Source: Serratia proteamaculans (GTDB lineage: Bacteria; Pseudomonadota; Gammaproteobacteria; Enterobacterales; Enterobacteriaceae). From it: a stretch of 64,000 nt of DNA. Location: assembly GCF_008830365.1 (NCBI RefSeq), contig NZ_WBKI01000001.1, positions 62,001 to 126,000 of the forward strand, in the 5' to 3' direction. Positions 18,902-26,968 of the stretch are shown piece by piece. The notes beneath the pieces were generated by a model, which was given only the letters and a program-made list of their open reading frames with translations, did not search any database and was not told the DNA's origin. The position numbers and the translations under genes were made by a program. Each line of letters opens with the position of its first letter. Position 1 is the stretch's first letter.

Positions 18902-19088
18902 AATGATCTCTCTTATCAGGTCATCACAAAATTAGTGACGATGATAGGCAGCGCAAGCGTTTGATTAAAGTTTGTTTACCAATCTTTACCCTTAGTAATC
19001 ATTGCTGCAACATTGAACCGGTGTTGGTGGTTTCTTCAACGCTTGCACGTCAGTTGCTGTTTTTTCACTCAATTGAACGGTAATGGGC

Positions 19089-19117
19089 TTTACAAGCGGA
19101 TCAGCTGTGTTTATAGT
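19089..19117 (+). promoter_or_regulatory. Sigma-70 promoter of the tRNA-Ser gene
   Basis: TTTACA (19089-19094) and TATAGT (19112-19117) are separated by exactly 17 bp, with a GC-rich discriminator before the tRNA start at 19130. This is typical of stringently controlled stable-RNA promoters. Confidence 0.75.
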
Positions 19118-19129
19118 TCGGCTCGTTGC

Positions 19130-19217
19130 GGAGGGGTGGCCGAGTGGCTGAAGGCAACGGTCTTGAAAACCGTCGACGGGAAACCGTTCCAGAGTTCGAA
19201 TCTCTGCTCCTCCGCCA
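19130..19217 (+). tRNA. serT: tRNA-Ser (anticodon UGA)
   Basis: An 88-nt class II tRNA. The acceptor stem GGAGGGG pairs with CTCCTCC (one G-U), discriminator G, encoded CCA end. The anticodon loop CTTGAAAA gives TGA. The long variable arm is followed by GTTCGAATC in the T loop. It closely matches E. coli serT, which also follows yccA. Confidence 0.97.
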
Positions 19218-19228
19218 TAAATTATGAC

Positions 19229-19258
19229 CCCCGTGCTCTTAGAGCGCGGGGTTTTTTT
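19229..19258 (+). terminator. Terminator of serT
   Basis: CCCCGTGCTC-TTA-GAGCGCGGGG (one T-G pair) followed by seven T, 11 bp after the CCA end. Confidence 0.9.
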
Positions 19259-19309
19259 ATGCCCATAAAATGGCTTGTTGCGCTGATGTCATAGTGCTTA
19301 TTGCATAAA

Positions 19310-19331
19310 AAAACCGCCCCGGATGGGGCGG
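19310..19331 (-). terminator. Terminator of the BCCT transporter gene
   Basis: CCGCCCC-GGAT-GGGGCGG, which on the minus strand is followed by TTTTTTTAT. It lies 25 bp past the stop of the choline transporter gene. Confidence 0.88.
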
Positions 19332-19356
19332 CTGACTAGAACAGTAGCGCAGGGAA

Positions 19357-21351
19357 CTAGCGTACCAAATGCAGGAAGTGCAGGTGTTTCTCGTACTGGT
19401 CGAGAATATCGTGGATGATCTGTTCTTGCGTCCAGCCCATCACATCGTAATCCTGGCCGCCTTCCTTCAGGTGGACTTCACCCCGGTAGTACTTATGTTC
19501 TTCATCACGTTCTTCGTCTTTCAACCCGGCCAGGGCAAAGGCCGGTTGAATGTAAGCCCGCAGGCGCACCTCATAAACAAAGTTCAGGTCTTCACCCAAA
19601 TCGACTTCGAAACGGATGCGATCGTCCTGTGAATCATCAATCGAGGACGTGGTGTTTTGCTTGGCTAATTCTGCTTCTACCAGCGTCATGGCTGGTTGAA
19701 CCACTTCACCGACAAACCGTTTTACCTGAGAGCGTTTAGGGAAGTAGGCGATATTACGTAAGCGCCGTTGCCATGAGATCGGATTGCGTGCGGCAGTCGG
19801 TGCAATAGTGGTCATCACCTGGCTGTCGCGCTTATAGGCGTCGATACGCAAGGCCTTTAATAGCCCGTAGATCGACACCAGCAAGATCATCGAGAACGGC
19901 AGGGCACTGGCGATGGTCACGGTTTGCAGCGCGCTTAGCCCACCGGCGAGCAACAGGGCAATGGCGACCAAACCCATCATGGCGGCCCAGAAAATCCTCT
20001 GCCAGACCGGCGTTTGATCGGTACCACCGGAAGCCAGGGTATCTACCACCATCGCCCCCGAATCCGCCGACGTGACGAAGAACACCACCACCATCGCCAT
20101 GGCGATAAATGACAGAATATTAGAGAACGGGAAATGTTCCAGGAAGTTGAACAACGCCAGTGCTACGTCATTTTGCACAGTGTCAGCCAGATCGCGCGCC
20201 CCTTCGGCCATGATCAGATTAATGGCACTGTTGCCGAACACCGTCATCCACAGCAGTGTGAAACCTGCGGGAACGAACAGCACGCCGGTGACGAATTCAC
20301 GGATGGTACGTCCGCGTGAAACGCGGGCGATAAACATGCCGACGAAAGGCGACCAGGACAACCACCAGCCCCAATACAATAGCGTCCACCCGCCCAGCCA
20401 GTTACTGGATTTTGGCTCGTAGGCATACAGGTTAAAAGTCTTGCTGACGATGTCAGAAAGATAACCGCCGGTATTTTCTACAAAGGATTTTAGTAACAGC
20501 ACTGTCGGACCGAGCGCAGCTACCAGGACCAGCAGCAGCACCGCCAGGCCGAGGTTCAATTCGGACAGAATGCGGATGCCTTTATCCAGCCCGGACACCA
20601 CTGACAGCGTCGCCAGGCCGGTGATCACCACGATCAGCACCACCTGTACCGTGGCGTTGATCGGCAGGCCAAACAGGTGGTTAAGACCGGCATTGACCTG
20701 TAAGACGCCGTAGCCCAATGAGGTGGCGACGCCGAACACGGTGCCGATCACCGCAAAAATATCTACTGCGTGGCCAATCGGCCCATAGATGCGATCGCCA
20801 ATAATCGGGTACAACGCGGAACGCAGCGTCAGCGGCAGGCCGTGACGATAGCTGAAGAAGGCCAGAATCAACGCCACGATGGCATAAATCGCCCAGGCAT
20901 GCAGGCCCCAGTGGAAGAAGGTTAGGCGCATGGCCTGTTTAGCCGCTTCCACTGTTTCCGGCGTTCCGACAGGGGGAGAAAGGTAATGCATCACCGGTTC
21001 GGCGACGCCAAAGAACATCAGACCGATGCCCATCCCGGCGGAAAATAGCATGGCGAACCATGAAACATAGCTAAAGTCGGGTTGAGCGTGATCCGGCCCA
21101 AGCTTGATGTTGCCGTAACGCGACAAACCCAGATAGGTCACGCTCAACAGGATCAGTGCGACCGCCAGAATGTAAAACCAGCTGGCGTTGGTGAAAATAC
21201 CCTGTTGCAACGCTTTGAATTTGCGATCGGCTAACTCGGGGTACAGGGCGGCAAAGGCCACCAGGATGATGATTAAAGCGGCAGAGATAAAAAATACCGG
21301 AGGATTGATATGGCTACGACGTGCCACAATTTCAGTGTCGTTTTGGCTCAT
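19357..21351 (-). CDS. betT: BetT-like BCCT-family choline transporter
   Basis: A 664-residue protein with twelve predicted transmembrane helices and the BCCT signature in TLLYWGWWLSWSPFVGMFIARVSRGRTIREF, including the tryptophan box that binds trimethylammonium. The C-terminal cytoplasmic tail of about 150 residues resembles BetT and is involved in osmotic regulation. The likely substrate is choline, driven by protons. The betIBA genes are not in the window, so this is a stand-alone copy. The start has AAGGTATTCT upstream. Another betaine-type substrate is possible. Confidence 0.85.
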   Translation of the reverse strand: MSQNDTEIVARRSHINPPVFFISAALIIILVAFAALYPELADRKFKALQQGIFTNASWFYILAVALILLSVTYLGLSRYGNIKLGPDHAQPDFSYVSWFAMLFSAGMGIGLMFFGVAEPVMHYLSPPVGTPETVEAAKQAMRLTFFHWGLHAWAIYAIVALILAFFSYRHGLPLTLRSALYPIIGDRIYGPIGHAVDIFAVIGTVFGVATSLGYGVLQVNAGLNHLFGLPINATVQVVLIVVITGLATLSVVSGLDKGIRILSELNLGLAVLLLVLVAALGPTVLLLKSFVENTGGYLSDIVSKTFNLYAYEPKSSNWLGGWTLLYWGWWLSWSPFVGMFIARVSRGRTIREFVTGVLFVPAGFTLLWMTVFGNSAINLIMAEGARDLADTVQNDVALALFNFLEHFPFSNILSFIAMAMVVVFFVTSADSGAMVVDTLASGGTDQTPVWQRIFWAAMMGLVAIALLLAGGLSALQTVTIASALPFSMILLVSIYGLLKALRIDAYKRDSQVMTTIAPTAARNPISWQRRLRNIAYFPKRSQVKRFVGEVVQPAMTLVEAELAKQNTTSSIDDSQDDRIRFEVDLGEDLNFVYEVRLRAYIQPAFALAGLKDEERDEEHKYYRGEVHLKEGGQDYDVMGWTQEQIIHDILDQYEKHLHFLHLVR

Positions 21352-21813
21352 AGAATACCTTCTAGCTAGTCCGTTAGGGAATGGGGGTTAATCCTTTAAA
21401 ACAGCTCCATAAAAAGTGGGCGAATAGCTGCCCGAGACATTTAACTCGGCGAGTATAGCGAAAAAACGAGGTAATTGACATTTTTTGGTTAAAACAGCTA
21501 TTTTAAGTTGTTTTATTAGATTTTTAAGCTATATGAAAAGAGAGCGCTCAGGAAAGACAATTCACTCTTTTCGAACGGATAAGACAGCCTGGCCGAGTAA
21601 TGCCTGTATGTACATCAACACCGCAGCAGACTGCGGCTGCCCTGCATCAGTGGTAGGAAAGGGGCTTTTAGCGGCGGGGTAGAGCAGATCATGAGAGAAA
21701 CCCCTATAACAGCGGCTTGAACCAGAGGGATGTGCCGTTGGCGCTTGATCAGAGTCATACAGAGGGTAAAATAGAGCGACGCGATCGCGCTTAACGCTTT
21801 CATGGAGATAGAG
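21352..21813. other. Gene-free interval upstream of the BCCT gene and the small membrane-protein gene
   Basis: These 462 bp contain no convincing gene. The 21470-21540 part is AT-rich and probably holds the transporter promoter. No RNA gene or known operator was recognised. Confidence 0.4.
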
Positions 21814-22029
21814 ATGAGCTGGTATCAAATAGCATTGTGGACCATGATTTTTCTGAAGTCCGGTGCGTTTCTGGTGTTCGTTTGGTGGTGGATGTTCAAA
21901 CGTGCCACTAAACCTTACGTTCGCCCGCAAGATGTTGTCATTGACGAAACGCCGGATGATGACAATCTGACCATGGAAGAAGTGATGAAGAAACACGGTA
22001 TCACCCGTGTGGAAAATCAAACTCAGTAA
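21814..22029 (+). CDS. Small single-pass membrane protein of unknown function
   Basis: 71 residues. One hydrophobic segment near the N-terminus (WYQIALWTMIFLKSGAFLVF) is followed by WWWMFKRATKPYVRPQD and an acidic tail, DETPDDDNLTMEEVMKKHG. ATG 21814 is preceded by GGAGATAGAG; an in-frame ATG 12 bp earlier lacks a ribosome site. I do not recognise the family. The layout suggests a bitopic inner-membrane protein with a cytoplasmic acidic tail. Its neighbours give no clear functional link. Confidence 0.7.
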   Translation: MSWYQIALWTMIFLKSGAFLVFVWWWMFKRATKPYVRPQDVVIDETPDDDNLTMEEVMKKHGITRVENQTQ

Positions 22030-22063
22030 AAGCGACCCATGCCGAATTCCTCAGGATGAAGGC

Positions 22064-22112
22064 AAAAACTATCCCTGCGTGGCTTGCGGCCAAACCTGCA
22101 AGCCGGGGATAG
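22064..22112 (-). terminator. Terminator of the flavocytochrome dehydrogenase operon
   Basis: A two-part stem: CTATCCC (22069-22075) with GGGATAG (22106-22112), and an inner GGCTTGC (22081-22087) with GCAAGCC (22098-22104). On the minus strand it is followed by TTTTTGCC. Confidence 0.7.
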
Positions 22113-22136
22113 CTCCCCAGCCTGCAGTCACAGTAT

Positions 22137-23546
22137 TTAACGCCGTTTTCTCCCTACCCGCCATACCAGAATCAGCAACGCCAGTACCGCAATGCCGATT
22201 GCCGGAGCCATATAAGGCTGCAACCGCGCCAGCAGTGGGATCGGACCGCCTTGGCGCAATATGGCGACGTCCGCGGCGCTGACTTTAACCGCCGGGTTGC
22301 CATACTGTTGCAGGACAAAGTTGCTGATAGCGGCGATCTGTTGGTCGTTCAGTGGATTCACATACGACTGTGGGCCAAAGTTCGGCATCAGCACGTGTTG
22401 ACTGCCGACCCTTCGCTCGACGCCAAACAGCATGGCCGAAATCAGGTTAGCCGGGTTGCCGGCACCGGTGGCGGTATTGTTGAACAACGAAGGGTAAGCC
22501 TGGTTTTTACTGCCGCTGCCGTCTGGCTGATGACAGCTGGCGCAGTTGCCGCTGAACAGTGCGGCGCCGTCGGTCAGGGTATTATTGGCGGTAGCGGGGT
22601 GTAACCCGCGCAACTGAGGCTCAACGCTCGATGGCTTGCCATAGCTGTCGGCAGCCTGGCTGTCGTTAAGGTCGCGGATCGGCGTGGTGCTTTTCAGGTA
22701 AACGGCGATGGCCGATAGATCCTCAGTGGAAAAATACTGCAGGCTGTTTTCGATAGCCTCCGCCATGCCGCCCGCCGCCTGATTCTTGCCGGCCACCTGG
22801 CCCGTTTTCAGGTACTGGACCAATTGCTGCTGATTCCAACCGCCGATGCCGCTGATCGGATCTGAAGTGATGTTGGGCGCATACCAACTGCCTACCATAC
22901 CGCCCGCCAGCGCCTGACTGTTATCTTCAGCCATCAGCAGGTTACGTGGGGTGTGGCAGGTGTCGCAGTGCCCCGGACCATTGACCAGATAGGCCCCGCG
23001 GTTCCATTGCTCGCTCTTGTTGGCATCGGGCGCAAAGCGGCCGTCTTTCAGGAACAACAGATTCCAGGCGGCCATGCTAAAGCGCAGGTTGAACGGGAAT
23101 GGCAGGTCGGTCAGCGTATTTTTCTGATCGACCGGTTTCACGCCGTGCATAAAGTAGGCATACAGCGCCGTGATATCCGCGTCGCTCAACCGGGTGTAAG
23201 AGGTATAGGGCATGGCGGGGTAGAGGTGGGTGCCATCGGCACGAATACCGTCCCTGACCGCGCGGGCAAACTGCTGTTCGCTATAACTGCCAATACCCTC
23301 GACGTTGGACGGGGTGATATTAGTGGCGTAAATCACCCCCATGGGGGAACTGATACCATAGCCGCCGGCAAACGGCGTACCGCCTTCCGGTTTGGTATGG
23401 CAGGCCTGGCAGTCGGAGGCGATGGCAATCTGTTCGCCTTTCTTAATCAACGCCACGCCGCTCAGGTCAACTTCGTTTGCCGCCTGTGCGGCGCTGCTGC
23501 CGAGTAACAGCAGGGATAGCAGCGTCAGTCTCGCCTGTTTTCTCAT
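22137..23546 (-). CDS. Membrane-anchored tri-haem cytochrome c subunit of a flavin dehydrogenase
   Basis: 469 residues. A Sec signal peptide (MRKQARLTLLSLLLLGSSAAQA) is followed by three CxxCH haem-binding motifs (CQACH, CDTCH, CASCH) and a C-terminal membrane anchor (APAIGIAVLALLILVWRVGRKRR). This is the layout of the cytochrome c subunit of membrane-bound gluconate-2-, sorbitol- and alcohol-type dehydrogenases; it passes electrons from the flavoprotein to ubiquinone. Its ATG overlaps the stop of the GMC subunit gene by 4 bp. The substrate is set by the partner subunit and is not known. Confidence 0.9.
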   Translation of the reverse strand: MRKQARLTLLSLLLLGSSAAQAANEVDLSGVALIKKGEQIAIASDCQACHTKPEGGTPFAGGYGISSPMGVIYATNITPSNVEGIGSYSEQQFARAVRDGIRADGTHLYPAMPYTSYTRLSDADITALYAYFMHGVKPVDQKNTLTDLPFPFNLRFSMAAWNLLFLKDGRFAPDANKSEQWNRGAYLVNGPGHCDTCHTPRNLLMAEDNSQALAGGMVGSWYAPNITSDPISGIGGWNQQQLVQYLKTGQVAGKNQAAGGMAEAIENSLQYFSTEDLSAIAVYLKSTTPIRDLNDSQAADSYGKPSSVEPQLRGLHPATANNTLTDGAALFSGNCASCHQPDGSGSKNQAYPSLFNNTATGAGNPANLISAMLFGVERRVGSQHVLMPNFGPQSYVNPLNDQQIAAISNFVLQQYGNPAVKVSAADVAILRQGGPIPLLARLQPYMAPAIGIAVLALLILVWRVGRKRR

Positions 23547-25198
23547 GACTTCACCGCCAGCTTGCGCGCAATGTCATCGGCGGCCTTGATGCCTAACGCC
23601 GCCATGGTCAGGGTACTGTTCACCACGCTGGCGGAAGGGATGGCACCGCCGCCCGGCAACCAAAGATTGGCATGGTCATGAGTCCGGCAGTTACCGTCCA
23701 CCACCGAATCTTCAGGGCTGTGACCCATGATGGTGCCGCCCATAATATGGTTGTTGGCGTTCAGGCTGGTGGTGATATTAAACTCATCGGCGTCAAACAG
23801 CTGACCAATGTGCTCTAGTTGTTTGTGCGCGGCCTCTGCACCTTTACGCACGTAGTCGCCAACGTCGTAGTGGATGTCCGGGCAAGGCAGGCCATGGGCA
23901 TCTTTGCGGGTTTTACTCAGCGTCAGGCGGTTATTCGGGTCTGGTAACGGTTCCAGACTAATGGACAAATCGACGCCATAGGCGGCGCGACGGCGGATCT
24001 CGGCATCTAACTCTTTGCCGACCAACCCTTTTTCCAGCGCCTGTTGGGTTGCAGGTACCACCCGGTTGATGTTGTTGAGGATCATTTTATTGGCCGAGTA
24101 GTCTTTACGGAACTCCCCATCACGCGGGCCAACCAGACAGCTGCTTTGCGCCGGACCACGGCCCAGCCACAGAGGTTCTTTCGCCAGGAAAGTGCAGTGA
24201 AAACCTGAATGGTCCATCATGTTGCGGCCCACCTGATCGGAAGCGTTGGCGATGCCGTTCGGATTGCGCTCATTGGCAGCCATTAGCAGCAGGCGTGGGG
24301 TTTCTATGCCATTACAGGCCAGCGCAAAAGCCTTGGCCGTGGCCTGATGGGACTGTTTTTTGCTGTCCAGCCAATGTACCGCAGTCACCTGATTCTGTTC
24401 ATCGGTGTCGATTTTGTACACCACCGCTTCCGCCAGCACGACCGCGCCTTTCATCTCTGCGCGTTCAACGTGATGAATACCGTTGTACATGGCGCCTATC
24501 GGGCAGATGGGCTGGCAATTGTTGTTACCACAGCAGGTCGGACGGCCTTTCCACGGATGGGTACTGCGCCCCTGCGGGATCGGAACCGAGCGGTAGCCGT
24601 GCGGGTTGACCACTTCGGCAAAACGAATGTCGCCGTGAGCCCAGGGCACCATATCCATCGGGTAGGGTTTACTGCGCTCAACCGGGGACTGCTGTTGCGG
24701 ATCGTTAGGGCCGGCTACGCCAATTTCTTCTTCGGCCCGGCAATAGTAGGGCTCCAGTTCGTCGTAGGAGATCGGCCAGTCGCGGCCCACGCCATACAGG
24801 GTTTTCATTTGGAAATCGCTGGGCAGGTGACGCCAGCAGGAAGCCGCCCAGTGCCAGGTGGTGCCGCCGACGGTACGCAGATAACCCTGCTTGAAACTGC
24901 CTGCGCTCGGGCCACTCAGGGCTACATAGTTGTTTTCCGGAAAGTAGAGCGGTGCGGTGGCGAATTCAGATTGTGGGTAAAGCCCCTGGTAATCAGAGCC
25001 GGCGCGGTTGTCAAAAGGCATATTGCGCCAGTTCTCTACCGCCTGGCCGCGTTCGATGCGCAGGCCTGCCTCCAGTACCAGCACAGAATACCCCTGGCTG
25101 ACCAATTGATCGGCCATCATGCCGCCGACAATGCCGGAACCCACGATCACAATATCGGCCGAGGCGTTGCCATCGGCGGTAAATACAGGTTTTTTCAT
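23543..25198 (-). CDS. GMC-family FAD dehydrogenase, large subunit (gluconate/sorbitol dehydrogenase type)
   Basis: 551 residues. The N-terminal FAD-binding motif IVIVGSGIVGGMMADQL is followed by a GMC-type body. A cysteine cluster, CCGNNNCQPICPIGAMYN, is typical of the membrane-bound gluconate 2-dehydrogenase branch, where it has been proposed to bind an iron-sulfur centre. The catalytic His region NANNHIMGGTIMGHSPEDSVVD and the C-terminal GGGAIPSASVVNSTLTMAALGIKAADDI are present. There is no signal peptide, so it is probably exported by riding with the Tat-signalled small subunit. It oxidises a sugar acid or polyol in the periplasm. Gluconate to 2-ketogluconate is the best guess. Confidence 0.88.
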   Translation of the reverse strand: MKKPVFTADGNASADIVIVGSGIVGGMMADQLVSQGYSVLVLEAGLRIERGQAVENWRNMPFDNRAGSDYQGLYPQSEFATAPLYFPENNYVALSGPSAGSFKQGYLRTVGGTTWHWAASCWRHLPSDFQMKTLYGVGRDWPISYDELEPYYCRAEEEIGVAGPNDPQQQSPVERSKPYPMDMVPWAHGDIRFAEVVNPHGYRSVPIPQGRSTHPWKGRPTCCGNNNCQPICPIGAMYNGIHHVERAEMKGAVVLAEAVVYKIDTDEQNQVTAVHWLDSKKQSHQATAKAFALACNGIETPRLLLMAANERNPNGIANASDQVGRNMMDHSGFHCTFLAKEPLWLGRGPAQSSCLVGPRDGEFRKDYSANKMILNNINRVVPATQQALEKGLVGKELDAEIRRRAAYGVDLSISLEPLPDPNNRLTLSKTRKDAHGLPCPDIHYDVGDYVRKGAEAAHKQLEHIGQLFDADEFNITTSLNANNHIMGGTIMGHSPEDSVVDGNCRTHDHANLWLPGGGAIPSASVVNSTLTMAALGIKAADDIARKLAVKS

Positions 25199-25213
25199 CA
25201 GAAGGCTCTCAGA

Positions 25214-25774
25214 TCACAGGGAAACATTGACGGCAGGTGGAGCCGCGGTCCACCACAGCGGGCCATTGCCGCAGTAGGTGGGAACGATCAGCGCGTCGCT
25301 GGCGGGGCGATACATCAACGCATCTTTGTAGGCAATTAGCTGCGCCGTTTGGCCATGGCCGACGGTGCCGGTATACCAGGCGGTGATAATCGCGGTGACC
25401 ACTTCCTGCAAGCCGGCCTGGATCGCCTGCTGCTGCAACTGTTGCGCACTTTGGCCCGCTTGTAACAGACCTCCGAGTTGCTCAACCTGTGCAGTGAACT
25501 GGGCATTCTGATTATGCAGCGCAGTAAAAATACGCGCCGACATCCCCTGATCGATATCCTGATGTTCGGTCAATGTCTGAGATATTTTGAAGAAGCGAGC
25601 AAACTGCAAGGGGTTGGCTGCAGCAGTTTGTTGTTCAGCCAGGCTGAGGAAAGGATAACTGAGCAGCGAGCCGGCCAGCAGGGTTGAGGCCAGCCCCAGC
25701 AGCACTTCACGTCGACTGAAACCGGTTCCATTTTTGGCTGGTAGCCCACCATCGTCTAATAACAAATTTTCCAT
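25214..25774 (-). CDS. Tat-exported small subunit of the flavin dehydrogenase
   Basis: 186 residues. A twin-arginine signal (FSRREVLLGLASTLLAGSLLSYPFLSLAEQ) is followed by a region resembling FAD-dependent sorbitol/gluconate dehydrogenase small subunits, ending in the motif TAWYTGTVG...YKDALM...PTYCGNGPLWW. These subunits carry the folded flavoprotein across the membrane. It is the first gene of a three-gene operon (15-bp gap, then a 4-bp overlap). The WW/YCG motif leans toward the sorbitol-dehydrogenase-type family; the actual substrate is undetermined. Confidence 0.82.
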   Translation of the reverse strand: MENLLLDDGGLPAKNGTGFSRREVLLGLASTLLAGSLLSYPFLSLAEQQTAAANPLQFARFFKISQTLTEHQDIDQGMSARIFTALHNQNAQFTAQVEQLGGLLQAGQSAQQLQQQAIQAGLQEVVTAIITAWYTGTVGHGQTAQLIAYKDALMYRPASDALIVPTYCGNGPLWWTAAPPAVNVSL

Positions 25775-25970
25775 GTGTTTTTCTCACAACAGGTGTTAGT
25801 GCCGAATAAGGCAAAAGGGAGCGGGTAAAGAGGGATAAAAAATAGTCAACAATGGAATAACTCCATTACTTATGGTTTTATATCTAATAATTTGGCGGGA
25901 TATTAACTTGTCGATAACTTTCCGGCAATAAACTTGCTTAGATGCCATGACAAAACAGCACGTAAAGAAT

Positions 25971-25993
25971 AAAAAACCCGCCGCAGCGGGTTT
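25971..25993 (-). terminator. Terminator of the nuclease gene
   Basis: AAACCCGC-CGCA-GCGGGTTT. On the minus strand the stem runs into TTTTTTATTC, 12 bp past the nuclease stop. Confidence 0.85.
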
Positions 25994-26005
25994 CCGGTTT
26001 ATACG

Positions 26006-26803
26006 TTAGCTTTTGCAACCCATCAATTCCGGCAGCACGCCCGGTTTGGCCTTCAGCGACGCCTGCACATCTTCTGGCAGACCGGCCCAGATAATCAGCC
26101 CGGTGCGCTTCTCAATTTCGTTAACCGTTACGCGGTACTGACAAAAATCGGCGTTTTTCGGGGTGTTTTGATCAAACAGAAACGCCGCATAGTGGTTCAC
26201 TTCCGGGCTGTTATTGATAAAAATCACCTTCCAGTAAGCGCTGGGGATGGTATGTGCTTTTTGGGTGCCCGGCAGTTTACCCATATTGCGCTCGTACAGC
26301 GGGCCGGTCACGGTATACACCGAACTGATGTCTGCCCGGTCAATCAGCTTACGTTCCTGATCTTCCAACCGTGCCCAGGAACCCTGGTTCAGGTCGGCCA
26401 TCTGCGGCGTGATGTTGGAAAGGTAGTTCAGCGACTCCCAGTCAGACACGCCCGCCAGTGAGGCCAACGGCGCCTGATGCCCACGGTCGACCTTCAGTGC
26501 CGCATTGGCACCGGTGTAGTCTGCCGGGATCAGGGTATCCGCCGGGTTCAGCGCCGGATCGGTCTTCCAGTTGCGGGTTTTACCGCTGGCCGGTGTGTCT
26601 TTGGTGATGTGATAAGCCACCCAGTTGGCGAACTTGGTGGTGCTGTTGTTGTTCAGCGTATAGGCATGGCGAACGATTGACACATTGCTGCTGCCGCCGG
26701 TTGGGCAACCGACTGCACAGTTGTCGATCGATTCCAGCGCCTCGGCGGAAGCATGAGCGGTAAACAGCAGGGCGGCCAGAGCTAACATCTTGTTAAAACG
26801 CAT
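26006..26803 (-). CDS. nucA: Secreted DNA/RNA non-specific endonuclease (Serratia nuclease)
   Basis: 265 residues, nearly collinear with the 266-residue S. marcescens nuclease. A 20-residue signal peptide is followed by the mature enzyme. The catalytic DRGH motif has H109 (H89 of the mature protein), and N139 and E147 correspond to mature N119 and E127. Cys pairs near the N-terminus (DNCAVGC) and at the end are conserved for disulfides. It degrades single- and double-stranded DNA and RNA outside the cell. The second ATG (26803) was chosen because GAGG lies 8 bp upstream; the first ATG is too close to it. It is monocistronic. Confidence 0.97.
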   Translation of the reverse strand: MRFNKMLALAALLFTAHASAEALESIDNCAVGCPTGGSSNVSIVRHAYTLNNNSTTKFANWVAYHITKDTPASGKTRNWKTDPALNPADTLIPADYTGANAALKVDRGHQAPLASLAGVSDWESLNYLSNITPQMADLNQGSWARLEDQERKLIDRADISSVYTVTGPLYERNMGKLPGTQKAHTIPSAYWKVIFINNSPEVNHYAAFLFDQNTPKNADFCQYRVTVNEIEKRTGLIIWAGLPEDVQASLKAKPGVLPELMGCKS

Positions 26804-26968
26804 ATTCATATCCTCAATAAGTTAAAATAATACTGTATGTATTTACAGTAAAATTAACTTATCGCAATGAAACGAATACAACAATGCAACACATTCACGT
26901 TATGAATGTGTCAGCATTGGTACAGCAAAGTTGATGAAAACAGGCAGTGCGGCGACAGGGCCGAAGTA

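Noticed and set aside
19357-21351. Considered a complete bet (choline to glycine betaine) locus
   Set aside because: Only the transporter is present; no betA, betB or betI in the flanks.
24347-25339. 330-codon plus-strand open frame opposite the GMC dehydrogenase
   Set aside because: High-GC antisense frame; the minus strand encodes a canonical FAD-binding protein with motifs throughout.
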